DNA of 64,000 bases from JABDMH01 sp965223165 (GCA_965223165.1 CBDCVQ010000019.1:558001-622000), one strand, 5' to 3'. Shown: positions 9,054 through 18,675, numbered from the stretch's first letter. Notes: generated by a model from the sequence alone, not told the origin. Program-made: numbers and translations.

Positions 9054-10067
9054 ATGGACTTATCAGCACTGCAAGCAAGGATGACCCAGCCCTCTGACCG
9101 GCTTTGTAACGATCTGCCCCGGATCGAGGGAGACTTTATCATCCTGGGGCTGGGTGGGAAAATGGGCCCAAGTCTAGCCGAGCTATTGCTCAACGGACTG
9201 CAAAGGGCCGGTCTCCATAGGCGAGTGATAGGTGTATCGAGGTTTTCCAATCGAAAGCTACAGGCCAACCTAGAAGCGCTGGGGATTGAAACGATCGCCG
9301 GAAATCTGCTGGACCGTGATTTTGTCGATCGGCTACCAAAGGCACGTAATGTGATCTTCATGGCGGGCCAGAAGTTTGGCACTGCCGGAAATCAGTCCTA
9401 CACCTGGGCGATGAATGCGCTCATGCCAGGCTTGGTCGCTCGCCATTACGCAGACTCGAACATCGTTGCATTTTCGACAGGCAATGTATATCCCTTCACC
9501 TCGGTCGACGGATGCGGAGCTAGCGAAGATACTCCTTTGGGACCGGTGGGCGAGTATGCGCAGTCCTGTCTGGGCCGGGAGAGGATCTTCGAGTATTTTT
9601 CTCGCGAAAAAGGTACACCCACGCTGATCTACCGCCTGAACTATGCGATTGACCTGCGCTATGGGGTCTTGAGTGACATTGCCACCGCCGTAGCAAATGG
9701 CAATGAAATTGACCTCTCGATGGGCCATGTCAATGTAATCTGGCAAGGCGATGCCAATGAATATGCGCTGCGGTCCCTGCGCCACTGCACCTCTCCTCCC
9801 CAGACGCTAAATGTCACGGGTGCGGAGGTGCTGGAAGTGAAGCAACTAGCCGTGGCCATGGGTGAGCTCCTGGGCAAGCAACCAAAGTTGGCTGGTCAGC
9901 CATCGGAGACCGCCTTGCTCAGCGATGCCAGCCGCTGCCACCAGTGGATGGGACCCCCGCTGGTATCTCTCGACGAGATGATGGAGTGGACCATTCAATG
10001 GATGAAATTAGGGGGCGAAATGCTGAATAAGCCCACGCATTTTCAGGAGAGAACAGGCACTTTTTGA
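9054..10067 (+). CDS. NAD(P)-dependent epimerase/dehydratase family protein
   Basis: 337 residues. The Rossmann start GDFIILGLGGKMGPSLAELL carries a GxGGxxG dinucleotide-binding loop. It is followed by NVIFMAGQKFG and an AFSTGNVYPF segment in the position of the SDR catalytic Ser/Thr. The expected YxxxK is replaced by a degenerate EYAQSCLGRE region, with Tyr present but no Lys three residues on. The gene is first in a three-gene plus-strand run; the next gene starts one base after its stop, so the products are probably co-translated and act together. The reaction is unknown; a sugar or sugar-acid substrate is a guess from the aldolase neighbour. Confidence 0.85.
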   Translation: MDLSALQARMTQPSDRLCNDLPRIEGDFIILGLGGKMGPSLAELLLNGLQRAGLHRRVIGVSRFSNRKLQANLEALGIETIAGNLLDRDFVDRLPKARNVIFMAGQKFGTAGNQSYTWAMNALMPGLVARHYADSNIVAFSTGNVYPFTSVDGCGASEDTPLGPVGEYAQSCLGRERIFEYFSREKGTPTLIYRLNYAIDLRYGVLSDIATAVANGNEIDLSMGHVNVIWQGDANEYALRSLRHCTSPPQTLNVTGAEVLEVKQLAVAMGELLGKQPKLAGQPSETALLSDASRCHQWMGPPLVSLDEMMEWTIQWMKLGGEMLNKPTHFQERTGTF

Positions 10068-10068
10068 C

Positions 10069-11151
10069 GTGAGAACACTGACATCAGACCAACGGCAACT
10101 GCTCCACCAAGGGACGGTCATCCCAGCTCATCCCTTGGTGCTGGATGCCCAAAGGCATTTGGACGAGACTCGCCAACGTCGGCTCACTCGGTACTATCTG
10201 GCCTGTGGCGTCGGCGGCTTGGCAGTGGGCGTGCATACGACTCAATTTGCGATCCGCGACGCCGGCCTGCTGGCCCCTGTCCTACAACTCGCCGTCGAGG
10301 AAATCGACCATCACTGCGGCGAGCATCCGTTTCTCCGCATTGCCGGTGTGACCGGACCCACCCTGCAGGCGGTGCAGGAAGCCCAGCTGGCCCATGAACT
10401 CGGCTACGACTTGGTGTTGCTCAGTACAAACGGTTTGGGTACTTGGAGCGAGACGGCATTGCTGGACCGAGCCCGGGCAGTCGGCGAAATCATGCCCATC
10501 TTTGGCTTTTATCTGCAGCCGGCGGTTGGGGGGAAGGTGCTCAGTCGATCATTTTGGGAGCAACTCGCCTCGATCGAGGCGGTCAAGGCCATCAAGATTG
10601 CTCCTTTTGATCGCTATCAGACATTGGACGTTGTACAGGCTGTATGTGCTTCTGACCGCGCCAATGAAATCGCCCTCTACACAGGCAATGATGACAACAT
10701 TTTTTTGGATTTGCTGACCACCTATACGATCGATGTCCGTGGCCAGCAAATATCAAAGAACATCGTAGGCGGACTGCTGGGGCACTGGGCAGTCTGGACA
10801 CAGAAGGCGGTAGCGCAATTGGACAGGATCAAAAAACTGCGGCAGCTTGACCACGTGCCTGCTTCGCTCTTGCGTCAGGCGGTAGAAGTGACGGACGCCA
10901 ACGCCGCCTTTTTTGATGCTGCCAACAACTTTTCGGGATGCATTGCCGGAATCCATGAGGTTTTGCGGAGACAAGGTCTGATGGAGGGTACCTGGTGTCT
11001 GGATCCACAGGAGGCACTTTCACCCGGCCAAGCAGCCGAGATCGATCGAGTCTACCAATCCTATCCACACCTGCACGATGACCATTTTGTCTCCGAGTTT
11101 CTAGCCCGCGAGTCAGATCCAGCAAAGCAAGCCTCCGATGCCTCCGGATGA
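10069..11151 (+). CDS. Dihydrodipicolinate synthase (DapA/NAL) family aldolase-like protein
   Basis: GTG start one base after the preceding stop. The 360 residues form a TIM barrel of the DapA/N-acetylneuraminate lyase type. VKAIKIAPFDRYQ contains the Schiff-base Lys in the usual strand (normally GIKE), and FGFYLQPAVGG supplies the conserved Tyr. The early region GVGGLAVGVHTTQFAIRD matches the GGTxG/E loop in altered form. Members cleave or form 2-keto acids through a Lys imine. Strong coupling to an epimerase-like protein upstream and a GNAT protein downstream (14-base overlap) suggests a small catabolic or modification pathway and not lysine synthesis. Confidence 0.87.
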   Translation: MRTLTSDQRQLLHQGTVIPAHPLVLDAQRHLDETRQRRLTRYYLACGVGGLAVGVHTTQFAIRDAGLLAPVLQLAVEEIDHHCGEHPFLRIAGVTGPTLQAVQEAQLAHELGYDLVLLSTNGLGTWSETALLDRARAVGEIMPIFGFYLQPAVGGKVLSRSFWEQLASIEAVKAIKIAPFDRYQTLDVVQAVCASDRANEIALYTGNDDNIFLDLLTTYTIDVRGQQISKNIVGGLLGHWAVWTQKAVAQLDRIKKLRQLDHVPASLLRQAVEVTDANAAFFDAANNFSGCIAGIHEVLRRQGLMEGTWCLDPQEALSPGQAAEIDRVYQSYPHLHDDHFVSEFLARESDPAKQASDASG

Positions 11152-12007
11152 TGTACAGCCCAAGTACGAGTGGGTCCGCTTAACAGAGCGAGATCTTCCC
11201 GACCTAATGGCGCTGAAAAAGGCGGCCGGCTGGAACCAAACAGCCGAGGACTGGCTTCGAATGTTGCGGTATCCAGGTATAAGAGCCCAGGGTTTTCGAT
11301 CGGATGGCCAGGTAATTGCCAGTTGCTTCACGTTACCCTATGGTCCCAGCTTGCGTTGGATCGCCATGATGTTGGTGGGACACGAGCACAGGGGTCAGGG
11401 GCTGGGGACCGCACTGATGCAAGATTCGCTGGGAGCAGAACCGCTGGCAGTTCATATGCTTGATGCCACTCCGGATGGACGTCGGCTCTACACAAAGCTC
11501 GGATTTGAGGATCAATCGAATTTGACCCGATTGCTTCTATCGTCACCCAAACCAAGCCGTGGTCAGGATGCGATCGAATGTCGCTCGATGGAGCTAGGCG
11601 ATTTGCAGGAGGTCATCCGCTGGGATGCGGAGATCTTTGCCGCAGATCGTTCATGCCTACTCCGGGATTTGGTCGCGACTCCCGAGATTGTTGGAAAGGT
11701 CGCCTTGGACAAGGGGCAAATCATCGGTTATTGCTGCTGTCGTCCGGGTACCTTGGCCAGTCAGGTGGGTCCCTTGATCGCCCGTGACATTGATACGGCA
11801 AAGGCTCTCCTGGCGAGAATGCTGGAGACAAGAGCCGTGGGCAGCGTGATCGTCGATGCATTTGACAACAACGATCTGTGGCATGATCATCTGAAAGCGC
11901 TCGGGTTTGTCGCCCAACGTCCGCTTGTGCGAATGATCCACGGTCATGGCCAAGAAGCCGTCGACTACGCACGCATGTTTGCCATCGCAGGACCGGGCCT
12001 GGGATGA
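11138..12007 (+). CDS. GNAT family N-acetyltransferase, double-domain
   Basis: 289 residues; start overlaps the DapA-like gene by 14 bases. The first GNAT domain (about residues 1-130) has VGHEHRGQGLGTALM, the acetyl-CoA pyrophosphate-binding motif A (R/QxxGxG/A). A second, more degenerate GNAT-like half (about 145-285) lacks a clear motif A but keeps the closing ALGFVAQRPLVRM pattern. Tandem GNAT proteins usually have one active and one structural half. It is the last gene of the epimerase/aldolase/acetyltransferase run. The acceptor substrate is unknown. Confidence 0.85.
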   Translation: MPPDDVQPKYEWVRLTERDLPDLMALKKAAGWNQTAEDWLRMLRYPGIRAQGFRSDGQVIASCFTLPYGPSLRWIAMMLVGHEHRGQGLGTALMQDSLGAEPLAVHMLDATPDGRRLYTKLGFEDQSNLTRLLLSSPKPSRGQDAIECRSMELGDLQEVIRWDAEIFAADRSCLLRDLVATPEIVGKVALDKGQIIGYCCCRPGTLASQVGPLIARDIDTAKALLARMLETRAVGSVIVDAFDNNDLWHDHLKALGFVAQRPLVRMIHGHGQEAVDYARMFAIAGPGLG

Positions 12008-12053
12008 GGATGCATGGTTTTGTGGTTATCTGGTGCTTTGGTTGTGTGGTCTA

Positions 12054-12374
12054 CTACCAACGACTTACCTGGAGCAGGTGGACAAAGACACCGAGCGTAA
12101 AGGCTGCGATGCCATAGCCGACAAACCAAAAGAGACGCGATACGGGATATAGAAAGGCGAGGCCCTCTTTACAAAGTGCAGTGGCCAGTATCGCTACGAC
12201 AAATGCGAGCAAGATGGCGCTCAATGAAAGCAACGCAAAGTGGGTTGCATTTGCCCTGGCCTGTCGAATGACAACCAGGTAATCTCCCAAAAGCTGCTCG
12301 CGGTGCAGCCAGAGGGTTAGTAAGAGGGTAATTGCGGCAAGGGTCAATGCTAATAACTGATCTTGTGTGGCCAT
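12054..12374 (-). CDS. Small three-helix membrane protein
   Basis: 106 residues with three hydrophobic segments: near residues 5-25, 45-68 and 80-100. It has no recognised domain. It begins 11 bases after the stop of the XRE regulator gene on the same strand and so is probably co-transcribed with it. The arrangement (HTH regulator then small membrane protein) is seen in some autoregulated stress or toxin-like modules, but nothing here proves such a role. Confidence 0.6.
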   Translation of the reverse strand: MATQDQLLALTLAAITLLLTLWLHREQLLGDYLVVIRQARANATHFALLSLSAILLAFVVAILATALCKEGLAFLYPVSRLFWFVGYGIAAFTLGVFVHLLQVSRW

Positions 12375-12385
12375 GGGCTCTGATT

Positions 12386-12787
12386 TTAGGTCTTGAATAG
12401 AATCCTTTCGAGATCAAATTCCTTCGATTGCAGTCGCAGATTGAGCAGTTGGATCAACTTTGCATCGAGATTAGACAACAGCGCGGAGCCGGCCTCTCCT
12501 ACCCCCGATTGTGACTGCTGTGGAGGGTCGGCGGACAATTCCGTAGTGACAGTGTCCTCATCTTCAATCCTGGTAGTGACGTCTTCGGTCAACAGTGCTT
12601 CGAGCGTCAAGCCTTCGATAAATTGCCCATAGAAGCGCACAATACTGAGCAGCACCGCCGGACTCACCTTCTGATCATTTTTCTCCAGATTGGCATAGGA
12701 TCCTCTACCCAGATCAAAGTTTCGTTCCAGCTGGCTAAAGTTGAATCCAAATCTGATCCGCAGCGATTTCAAATTTTTCTGTAACAT
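12386..12787 (-). CDS. XRE/Cro-CI type HTH transcriptional regulator
   Basis: The ATG at 12787 (MLQKNLKSLRIRFGFNFSQL) is preferred to the upstream 12805 start. Residues 5-60 fit a Cro/CI HTH: LRIRFGFNFSQLERNF then GRGSYANLEKNDQKVSPAVL. The middle is acidic and Ser/Thr/Gln-rich (a linker), and a C-terminal helix (residues ~100-130, Leu-rich, QLLNLRLQSKEFDLERIL) may mediate oligomerisation. Many Bacteroidota carry such XRE proteins of about 120-140 residues. The upstream region is locally AT-rich and holds two palindromes that are good operator candidates, suggesting autoregulation. Confidence 0.8.
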   Translation of the reverse strand: MLQKNLKSLRIRFGFNFSQLERNFDLGRGSYANLEKNDQKVSPAVLLSIVRFYGQFIEGLTLEALLTEDVTTRIEDEDTVTTELSADPPQQSQSGVGEAGSALLSNLDAKLIQLLNLRLQSKEFDLERILFKT

Positions 12788-12845
12788 AACGGTACAAATC
12801 TGCAAAATAATTTGATACGTTGCAATCGTAAATACCTCATAATCA

Positions 12846-12870
12846 ACATATTAGCAAAGAACTAATATGT
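12846..12870. promoter_or_regulatory. Perfect inverted repeat, candidate XRE operator 1
   Basis: ACATATTAG (12846-12854), 7-base spacer, CTAATATGT (12862-12870): a perfect 9+9 palindrome located 59 bases upstream of the XRE start on the minus strand, in a locally AT-rich stretch. Size and symmetry fit a dimeric HTH protein. Function is inferred. Confidence 0.5.
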
Positions 12871-12911
12871 AAAATATTTAATATATAGAAGGAAAAGAAA
12901 GCAGTTTTAAT

Positions 12912-12944
12912 ATGTATATTATTTACTGTTAGCTAATAATACAT
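12912..12944. promoter_or_regulatory. Imperfect inverted repeat, candidate XRE operator 2
   Basis: ATGTATATTATT (12912-12923) and AATAATACAT (12935-12944) are complementary apart from a two-base insertion in the left arm. The spacer contains TTAGCTAA, itself a palindrome. It shares the AATA/TATT theme of the first palindrome. Function is inferred. Confidence 0.35.
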
Positions 12945-13294
12945 CACGAATAGGCGTCATGTAACTAATGATCCCCTTAGCAACTTTTTTCAAAAAAAAT
13001 TGCATATGAGTTCAATATCATATGACGGACCAATGAATACGTCTTGTTGCTTCTGAAGTCATGGGTAGGATGGCAAGTAGCACTGATCCGCCAACCATAT
13101 GGGCCGGTTCTGGCGCTTGGCGAGTTGCCAGCTTCACCGCAAGGACCGCAAAGGGAGTCGCAAAGACCGCTGCAGGAGGCAGTTTTCAGATACTCTGCGC
13201 GCATAGCGCAACCTTGCCGTGCTCCGCGCTGCATGAGCAGGGATGGAGCTTGGAGAGCTGGCACCAATCTAAACTATAAACACGCGGACCGGCC
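12945..13294. other. Intergenic stretch
   Basis: No gene seen. Around 13128-13175 the text CCGCAAGGACCGCAAAGGGA resembles short G/C-rich CGCAAAG-type dispersed repeats common in bacterial intergenic DNA. Open frames here lack codon bias or recognisable motifs. Confidence 0.3.
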
Positions 13295-14188
13295 ATGCGG
13301 GATGCCATGCCGTACCACCCCTCAATCTTCGCTGATCGGACATACACGTTAGTGCTTGCCTCCAGCGTTGATACAGGCGTGAACACGATCCAACTATCGG
13401 TCCTGTGGCTTTGCTATTTCCTCCTCTACCCGCTCCTGGGCCAGGGGCAAGATTTGCCCATCCGAGTTTTCGAAAAGAAAGGCCCCGATCATAGCATCGA
13501 GCTGCGGGCTGACAACGAGGCCATCTATCCGATCTCCATAGTTCTTCGAACCAAGCTGAAAAACATGACCTCCGATCCCAAGTGTCCCTGCACGATCGTC
13601 GTGCCGCCAGAGAGTCGATCATACCCTTTGACGACGATCCGAGGTCAAGGCCTATCCTGGAGCTTCTCTTATGAGTATGCCCCGCATATGGGTGACATCT
13701 TGATCGACAGCTTCGATGTGGACTACCCCTATGCCCTTCCTTTTGAGGCCTCGGGAAGATTCGTACTCTCCCAAGGCTACCAGGGAAGGATCTCACACCA
13801 CGGACAGAACGCCTTGGATTTTGATATGCCGGTGGGCACCCAAGTCCGGGCAGCACGTGGAGGACGTGTCATTGAGATCGTCGAGCAGCACGATCGCTCC
13901 TGTGCGCAGCCGGCGTGCAATGACTACAACAACCTCGTTGTCATCATGCATGCCGACGGCACCATGGCTGAATATGTGCATCTGAAGAAGCACGGTGCCC
14001 TCGTCACACTTGGGCAAGAGGTAGCACAGGGAGAAGTGATTGCCCTCAGTGGGGATACCGGTTGGACCACCGGTCCACATTTGCATTTTGCCGTGTTTTT
14101 GCCCCAGGAGGGCGAGCGGCGCACCTTAGCTACAAAATTTGCGGTAAACGGACGAAACCAGGCCCTGCAGCCAGGTCAACGGTACTAG
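13295..14188 (+). CDS. Exported M23 family (LytM-like) peptidase
   Basis: 297 residues from the ATG at 13295. The hydrophobic signal segment (LSVLWLCYFLLYPLLGQGQ) lies at residues 32-50, unusually far in; a GTG at 13379 would put it at the N-terminus and may be the real start. After an N-terminal beta domain, the LytM domain begins near residue 160: HHGQNALDFDMPVGT provides the first His and the Asp zinc ligands, and GPHLHF gives the HxH motif. The regular M23 text PVGTQVRAARGGRVIEI is present. M23 enzymes cut peptidoglycan cross-bridges in the periplasm. It is monocistronic. Confidence 0.88.
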   Translation: MRDAMPYHPSIFADRTYTLVLASSVDTGVNTIQLSVLWLCYFLLYPLLGQGQDLPIRVFEKKGPDHSIELRADNEAIYPISIVLRTKLKNMTSDPKCPCTIVVPPESRSYPLTTIRGQGLSWSFSYEYAPHMGDILIDSFDVDYPYALPFEASGRFVLSQGYQGRISHHGQNALDFDMPVGTQVRAARGGRVIEIVEQHDRSCAQPACNDYNNLVVIMHADGTMAEYVHLKKHGALVTLGQEVAQGEVIALSGDTGWTTGPHLHFAVFLPQEGERRTLATKFAVNGRNQALQPGQRY

Positions 14189-14219
14189 TTCTGACCGCTG
14201 GCAACCCGTGACAGGCTCA

Positions 14220-14906
14220 CTAGGGCTTTCTTTCCAAGCAATCTATTGGGACGATATCTCCTGCCTTATCAAGTAGAAGATTGCCGTTGTAGGGTCCAGT
14301 TTTGTGGGGAGCATAGTATGCTTCCAGCATAATGTGGGTCAACTCGACGTCTACTTGAAATAAGAACTCATACTCCTCCCAGTCGGTGTGATCAATAGGC
14401 ACGCTCTCAGCCAACATGACCAGCTGGTCGCAAGACCCGTGACCACCCCAGATCCTGAGCAAGACCGGCTGATTAAAATTTACCTCGGGTAACGGAGTTA
14501 GGTCCCTCGTTTCTTGAGACTCCATACCATCCGGCACCACCTGACTCCAATATTCTGAGGACTGGCAGAGGAAGATGCTAAAGAGGTAGCAGTGCCCTGG
14601 CTTCATAGACAATGGCAGGGCCTGCCCAACCCGCTCCCAGGTACCATTTTCACGCACCACCATGCCCAGATACGTGAATCCATCATGGGCAGGCTTAAAT
14701 ACATCCCATGCACCTGAAGGTTGAACATCGGGCGCCGATTCCTCTGGAAACCCGCAGTCGATCCATCCTCGGGGAGGCAAACTAGCACGGGCCACGTCCT
14801 CGAAGGAGGGATTAGTTAGCCTGATCGTATCCTGAGCAGCAAGATTCCCACTCTCGGTGATCGCAGCCAGCAGTACAAAAAGAAGGTTGGAGATGTAGCA
14901 GTTCAT
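14220..14906 (-). CDS. Secreted protein, carbohydrate-binding-like beta domain
   Basis: 228 residues with a signal peptide (MNCYISNLLFVLLAAITES, cut near LAAQ). TNPSFEDVAR at the start of the mature chain and GNLLLDKAGDIV near the end are typical of jelly-roll/galactose-binding-like modules in Bacteroidota surface proteins. Four Cys are spread through the chain. No T9SS tail is present, so it probably stays in the periplasm or depends on another route. It lies 10 bases after the stop of the large sortilin-like gene on the same strand and may be co-transcribed. The protein encoded at 18676-19920 has a similar start (NPGFE). Confidence 0.7.
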   Translation of the reverse strand: MNCYISNLLFVLLAAITESGNLAAQDTIRLTNPSFEDVARASLPPRGWIDCGFPEESAPDVQPSGAWDVFKPAHDGFTYLGMVVRENGTWERVGQALPLSMKPGHCYLFSIFLCQSSEYWSQVVPDGMESQETRDLTPLPEVNFNQPVLLRIWGGHGSCDQLVMLAESVPIDHTDWEEYEFLFQVDVELTHIMLEAYYAPHKTGPYNGNLLLDKAGDIVPIDCLERKP

Positions 14907-14916
14907 TATAAATGCC

Positions 14917-17900
14917 TTAGTATCTAGTCATTTTCGGCAGAACATTGGGCGTATACGGTGCTCCGGAGCGGACCAAGGCTTCCCGCAGGGGCGCCACCTG
15001 GTCTTCCAGCAGGGCGTCCAACTGTGACAAGACTTCCGCAAATGACCTTCCGGCAATATCAAGCCCATCCAGGTGAGTCTGGGTGGGGCGGGAAGATGAA
15101 TATTTGCTCTCATAAACCATCATGCCCACGCGTCCCGATATGGACGGGGCCCGATCCATGTCCAATCTGCGGGCCACGCCATCGCCATAAAGCTCCTTGC
15201 GTATATCTCGCATTTCTCCTTCAATCGCTACTACCTGCGCCAGAAATTGCCCCTCATCCACCTCCGTATGGCTGATTGCCTTTCGGATGTGCTTTAGCTC
15301 ATTGTCCAAGCTCGAAAGCAGCCGGCCGGTCCCTTGCACTGCCCCTTGCAGTCGGGCCAATTCCTTCTTAAAAGTCTCCAATGCTGCCTGATCTGGTGCA
15401 GGCAGGGTAAGATTTTCCAAGGGAGTGACCGAAAAAGTCACCGGCTCATCGAGCTGCTGCATCTCTCCTCCGGACCACTCGTACATCGTAACGCTATAGT
15501 CACCTGGGGCCACACGCGTGCCCTCTCGGCTGCCCGAGAAGGGGTTGTAAAAGCTCGGTCCCTCCAACTGCACCGGCTGCTTGGACCCGTACCGCAAATC
15601 CCAGCTGATGCGCTGCACTCCTTCTCCTGGCGAGGCACTGAGCTTTCGCACCAGGTCGCCCTCCGCATTCCGCACCAGGAAGTAAATCATCGGCTTCTCC
15701 TCCTCCCCTTCGGCGACCAGGTCCTCATAGCTGGGATAGGACACATCCTTCTTCTCCTTGCGAAGGTCCTTCTCCGCCTTCTGCCGCTTGTCCTTCAATG
15801 TCGTACTCTTCTCCTTAAGGTAGTAGGTAAACAATGCCTCGGGTCCCAAGTTGTCGCCCTGGTAATAGCTGTCTCCCTGAAATGACTTGCCAGGCAGTCC
15901 GTAGGGATAGGCCCACTCCCAGGCTTTGGCGTCGCGAACTGCCAAAAGCTTGGCGTCAGCCTCCAAGTCAGCGGTCTTAAGATCGCGTAGAGAGCTGTAG
16001 TCATCGAGGACGTAAAATCCGCGTCCGAAGGTCCCAAGGACCAGATCGTTTTCATCTTCTTGGATGGCAATATCGCGCACCGCAATGGTAGGCACGCCCG
16101 CCTTGAGCTGCTTCCATTCTCCTCCTTTGTCGTTGCTAAAGAATACACCAAACTCTGTCCCGACGAAAATCAGATCCGGATCTTCATGGTCCTCCTCAAT
16201 CGCATAAATCGATCCCCGCTCGGGCAGGTTGGCACTGATGGATTGCCAAGTACGGCCACGATCTTCAGTGCGATAGAGGTAAGGTTTGAAGTCTCCATAC
16301 TTATGGTGGTTAAAGGCCGCATAGACAATGTCAGCGCCATGATGTGAGGTTAGCACCTCATTGACATAACTCCGCTCGGGAGCTCCCGGCACCTGCACCT
16401 TCTGCCAGGATTCTCCCCCATCGTCTGTACGTTGGATCAGGCCATCATCTGTACCTATGAACACCAGATTTTCATCTACGGGAGATTCGCTCAGCGCCAC
16501 GATGGTGCCATAGGGTGAGGTCGAACCATTCTTCATCACGGCATCGATCCCCCAGACCCGGTCCATGACGGGCAGCTCGTTGCGATTGATCTGAGCGGTC
16601 AGATCATCGCTCAGCACTTGCCAGCTGTGTCCGCGATCATCTGAGCGAAAGACCTTATTGGCGGCAAAGTAGAGTCGACCGGATCGATGGTTGCTTACCT
16701 CCAGAGGAGCGTCCCAGTTCCAACGATAGGCCGCCTCTCCTTCTCGGGGCTGAGGTTGGATGCCCAGCTCCTCTCCGCTGGCCTTGTCGTACCGCACCAG
16801 CACCCCATACTGCGACTGTGAGTAAACGATATTGGGGTTGTCCGGATCCACCTGGCTCTCGAAGCCGTCTCCTCCATGCGTGATAAACCATTCATCATTG
16901 GCGATACCATTGCCACTGATCGTGCGGGAAGGGCCTCCGATCGTAAAGTTGTCTTGGGTGCCCCCGTAGATATGGTAGAAGGGTTGGGCATTGTCAACCG
17001 CCACCTTGTAAAACTGGGTAATGGGCAGGTTGGCTTTGAAATGCCAGTTTTTCGCGGCATCCCAGGTCTCGTAGATACCTCCGTCACAGCCCACCAGGTA
17101 GTGATCGGTGTCATGTGGGTCGATCCACATGCAGTGATTGTCCACATGCTTGTAGTCCTCTCCGACGTTCTTAAAGGTTTTGCCGCCATCCAGCGACACC
17201 TTCATCCAGGTATCCATGGCATATAGCTTGTCCGGATCCTTCGGGTCGGCGATGATCTCCTGATAATAGTTACCGCTGGTGCTGTAGCCCCCACGTTTGC
17301 TCCAGGAAGCTCCTCGATCCGTAGACCGGTAAAGGCCACCCTTGCCCTGCGCCGCTTCTACGATCGCATAAATAATCTCCGGGTCGGCCGGAGAGATGGC
17401 CAGCCCAATGCGGCCCAGGTCTACGGAAGGCAGTCCCTCCGCTGATTTTGTCCAAGTCTGCCCGCCGTCCGTGGTACGATAGATCGACGAACTCGGTCCT
17501 CCACCCAGGTAGGTAAACACATGGCGGCGACGCTGAAAGGCACTGGCGTACATGACGTCCGGATCGCGAGGATCCATGACCAGGTCATTGATGCCTGTAT
17601 GCGCATCAATTTCGAGAATGGCTGTCCAGGTCTCACCACCGTCCCGCGATTCGTACACCCCCCTATCTCCGCCCTTGCTCCAGAGCGGACCAATGGCAGC
17701 CACGAAGATGCGCTGACCATCCTCGGGATGCACAATGATCTTACCAATGTGCTCGGACTGTTGTAGACCCATATTCTTCCAGGTTTTGCCCCCGTCGGCA
17801 GAGCGATAGATACCATCGCCATAGGCCACACTGCGCTGGTTGTTGTTTTCGCCGCTACCTACCCAGACGACATTGGGATTGCTGGGGTCTAATGTGACGC

Positions 17901-18210
17901 AGCCGATCGAATAACTCCCCTCGCCATCGAAGATGGGTTCATACGTATTGCCCGCATTTTCTGTCTTCCACACCCCCCCGGACGACACGGCCACATAGTA
18001 GATCTTTGGATTGCTCGGATGCATCGCAAAGTCTGAGATACGACCGGAGGTGAGGGCCGGACCCACGCAGCGAAACTTTAGTCCGCTAAAACTGGTCTGC
18101 TCAAGCAGTGTCTTTTGCTCATCGCCGTCATCTGAATCCCCCACTTGTGAGCGTATCAGGGGTGTACAAAATAGGGTGAGGCAGGCTAGCAAGCACACCA
18201 TTTTCTTCAT
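14917..18210 (-). CDS. VPS10/sortilin-type BNR propeller exported protein
   Basis: 1097 residues from the ATG at 18210, giving a good signal peptide (MKKMVCLLACLTLFCTPLI). Residues ~45-800 hold many BNR/Asp-box repeats, such as SADGGKTWKNMG, SRDGGETWTAIL and RTDDGGESWQKV, which form one or two large beta propellers (VPS10/WD40-YVTN-BNR class). Residues ~800-1097 are a C-terminal beta domain plus helices with a GDYSVTMYEWSGG segment. Proteins of this size are abundant in Bacteroidota and often annotated as glycosyl hydrolase, but no catalytic residues are evident. A binding or proteolysis-linked role in the periplasm is the safer view. It is the first gene of a two-gene minus-strand unit. Confidence 0.9.
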   Translation of the reverse strand: MKKMVCLLACLTLFCTPLIRSQVGDSDDGDEQKTLLEQTSFSGLKFRCVGPALTSGRISDFAMHPSNPKIYYVAVSSGGVWKTENAGNTYEPIFDGEGSYSIGCVTLDPSNPNVVWVGSGENNNQRSVAYGDGIYRSADGGKTWKNMGLQQSEHIGKIIVHPEDGQRIFVAAIGPLWSKGGDRGVYESRDGGETWTAILEIDAHTGINDLVMDPRDPDVMYASAFQRRRHVFTYLGGGPSSSIYRTTDGGQTWTKSAEGLPSVDLGRIGLAISPADPEIIYAIVEAAQGKGGLYRSTDRGASWSKRGGYSTSGNYYQEIIADPKDPDKLYAMDTWMKVSLDGGKTFKNVGEDYKHVDNHCMWIDPHDTDHYLVGCDGGIYETWDAAKNWHFKANLPITQFYKVAVDNAQPFYHIYGGTQDNFTIGGPSRTISGNGIANDEWFITHGGDGFESQVDPDNPNIVYSQSQYGVLVRYDKASGEELGIQPQPREGEAAYRWNWDAPLEVSNHRSGRLYFAANKVFRSDDRGHSWQVLSDDLTAQINRNELPVMDRVWGIDAVMKNGSTSPYGTIVALSESPVDENLVFIGTDDGLIQRTDDGGESWQKVQVPGAPERSYVNEVLTSHHGADIVYAAFNHHKYGDFKPYLYRTEDRGRTWQSISANLPERGSIYAIEEDHEDPDLIFVGTEFGVFFSNDKGGEWKQLKAGVPTIAVRDIAIQEDENDLVLGTFGRGFYVLDDYSSLRDLKTADLEADAKLLAVRDAKAWEWAYPYGLPGKSFQGDSYYQGDNLGPEALFTYYLKEKSTTLKDKRQKAEKDLRKEKKDVSYPSYEDLVAEGEEEKPMIYFLVRNAEGDLVRKLSASPGEGVQRISWDLRYGSKQPVQLEGPSFYNPFSGSREGTRVAPGDYSVTMYEWSGGEMQQLDEPVTFSVTPLENLTLPAPDQAALETFKKELARLQGAVQGTGRLLSSLDNELKHIRKAISHTEVDEGQFLAQVVAIEGEMRDIRKELYGDGVARRLDMDRAPSISGRVGMMVYESKYSSSRPTQTHLDGLDIAGRSFAEVLSQLDALLEDQVAPLREALVRSGAPYTPNVLPKMTRY

Positions 18211-18675
18211 GATATTCAATTTGAATCTCAACCTAAATCATGCATGCCAGGTCCGTCATGAAAAGCCACTGTGCTGCCAGATAAGGTGTCCTGCAGATTT
18301 TGCTATACACAAACCTGTGCATCCGCACGGTCAAGAAGGACAGCCATAAATGGTCCAATGCATGATTCGGGTTCCTAAAATTGGGTTGACATCAGCCAAA
18401 GTACGAAATGATCTTGGGCTTTTAGGGCTACTTCGGCAAGCTAGCAGCAAGCAAGCAACTGCGGCGTGAATCTACGTTTGGATGCACTATGGACTTCCGT
18501 CTTCGTCTCGCAACATTGACACTGAGGCTTGGAAAGATTTCGCCAGACCCTTATCACCTTTGTATAAAAGTTCAGCTGTGCCGTGATCGCCTGACCCACA
18601 ATCAATTCACAACTCGGAAGGCTTGTTCCTCTATTGAACTTCAGCTAGTGCACACGATGTCACAGCCTTCTATTC
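18211..18675. other. Intergenic stretch
   Basis: About 465 bases between two minus-strand genes. No gene, repeat or terminator was recognised. It should contain the promoter of the sortilin-like gene near its left edge. Confidence 0.3.

Noticed and set aside
13044..13352. Overlapping frames in the intergenic stretch before the M23 peptidase
   Set aside because: They coincide with a G/C-rich CGCAAAG-type repeat and overlap the M23 start in another frame.
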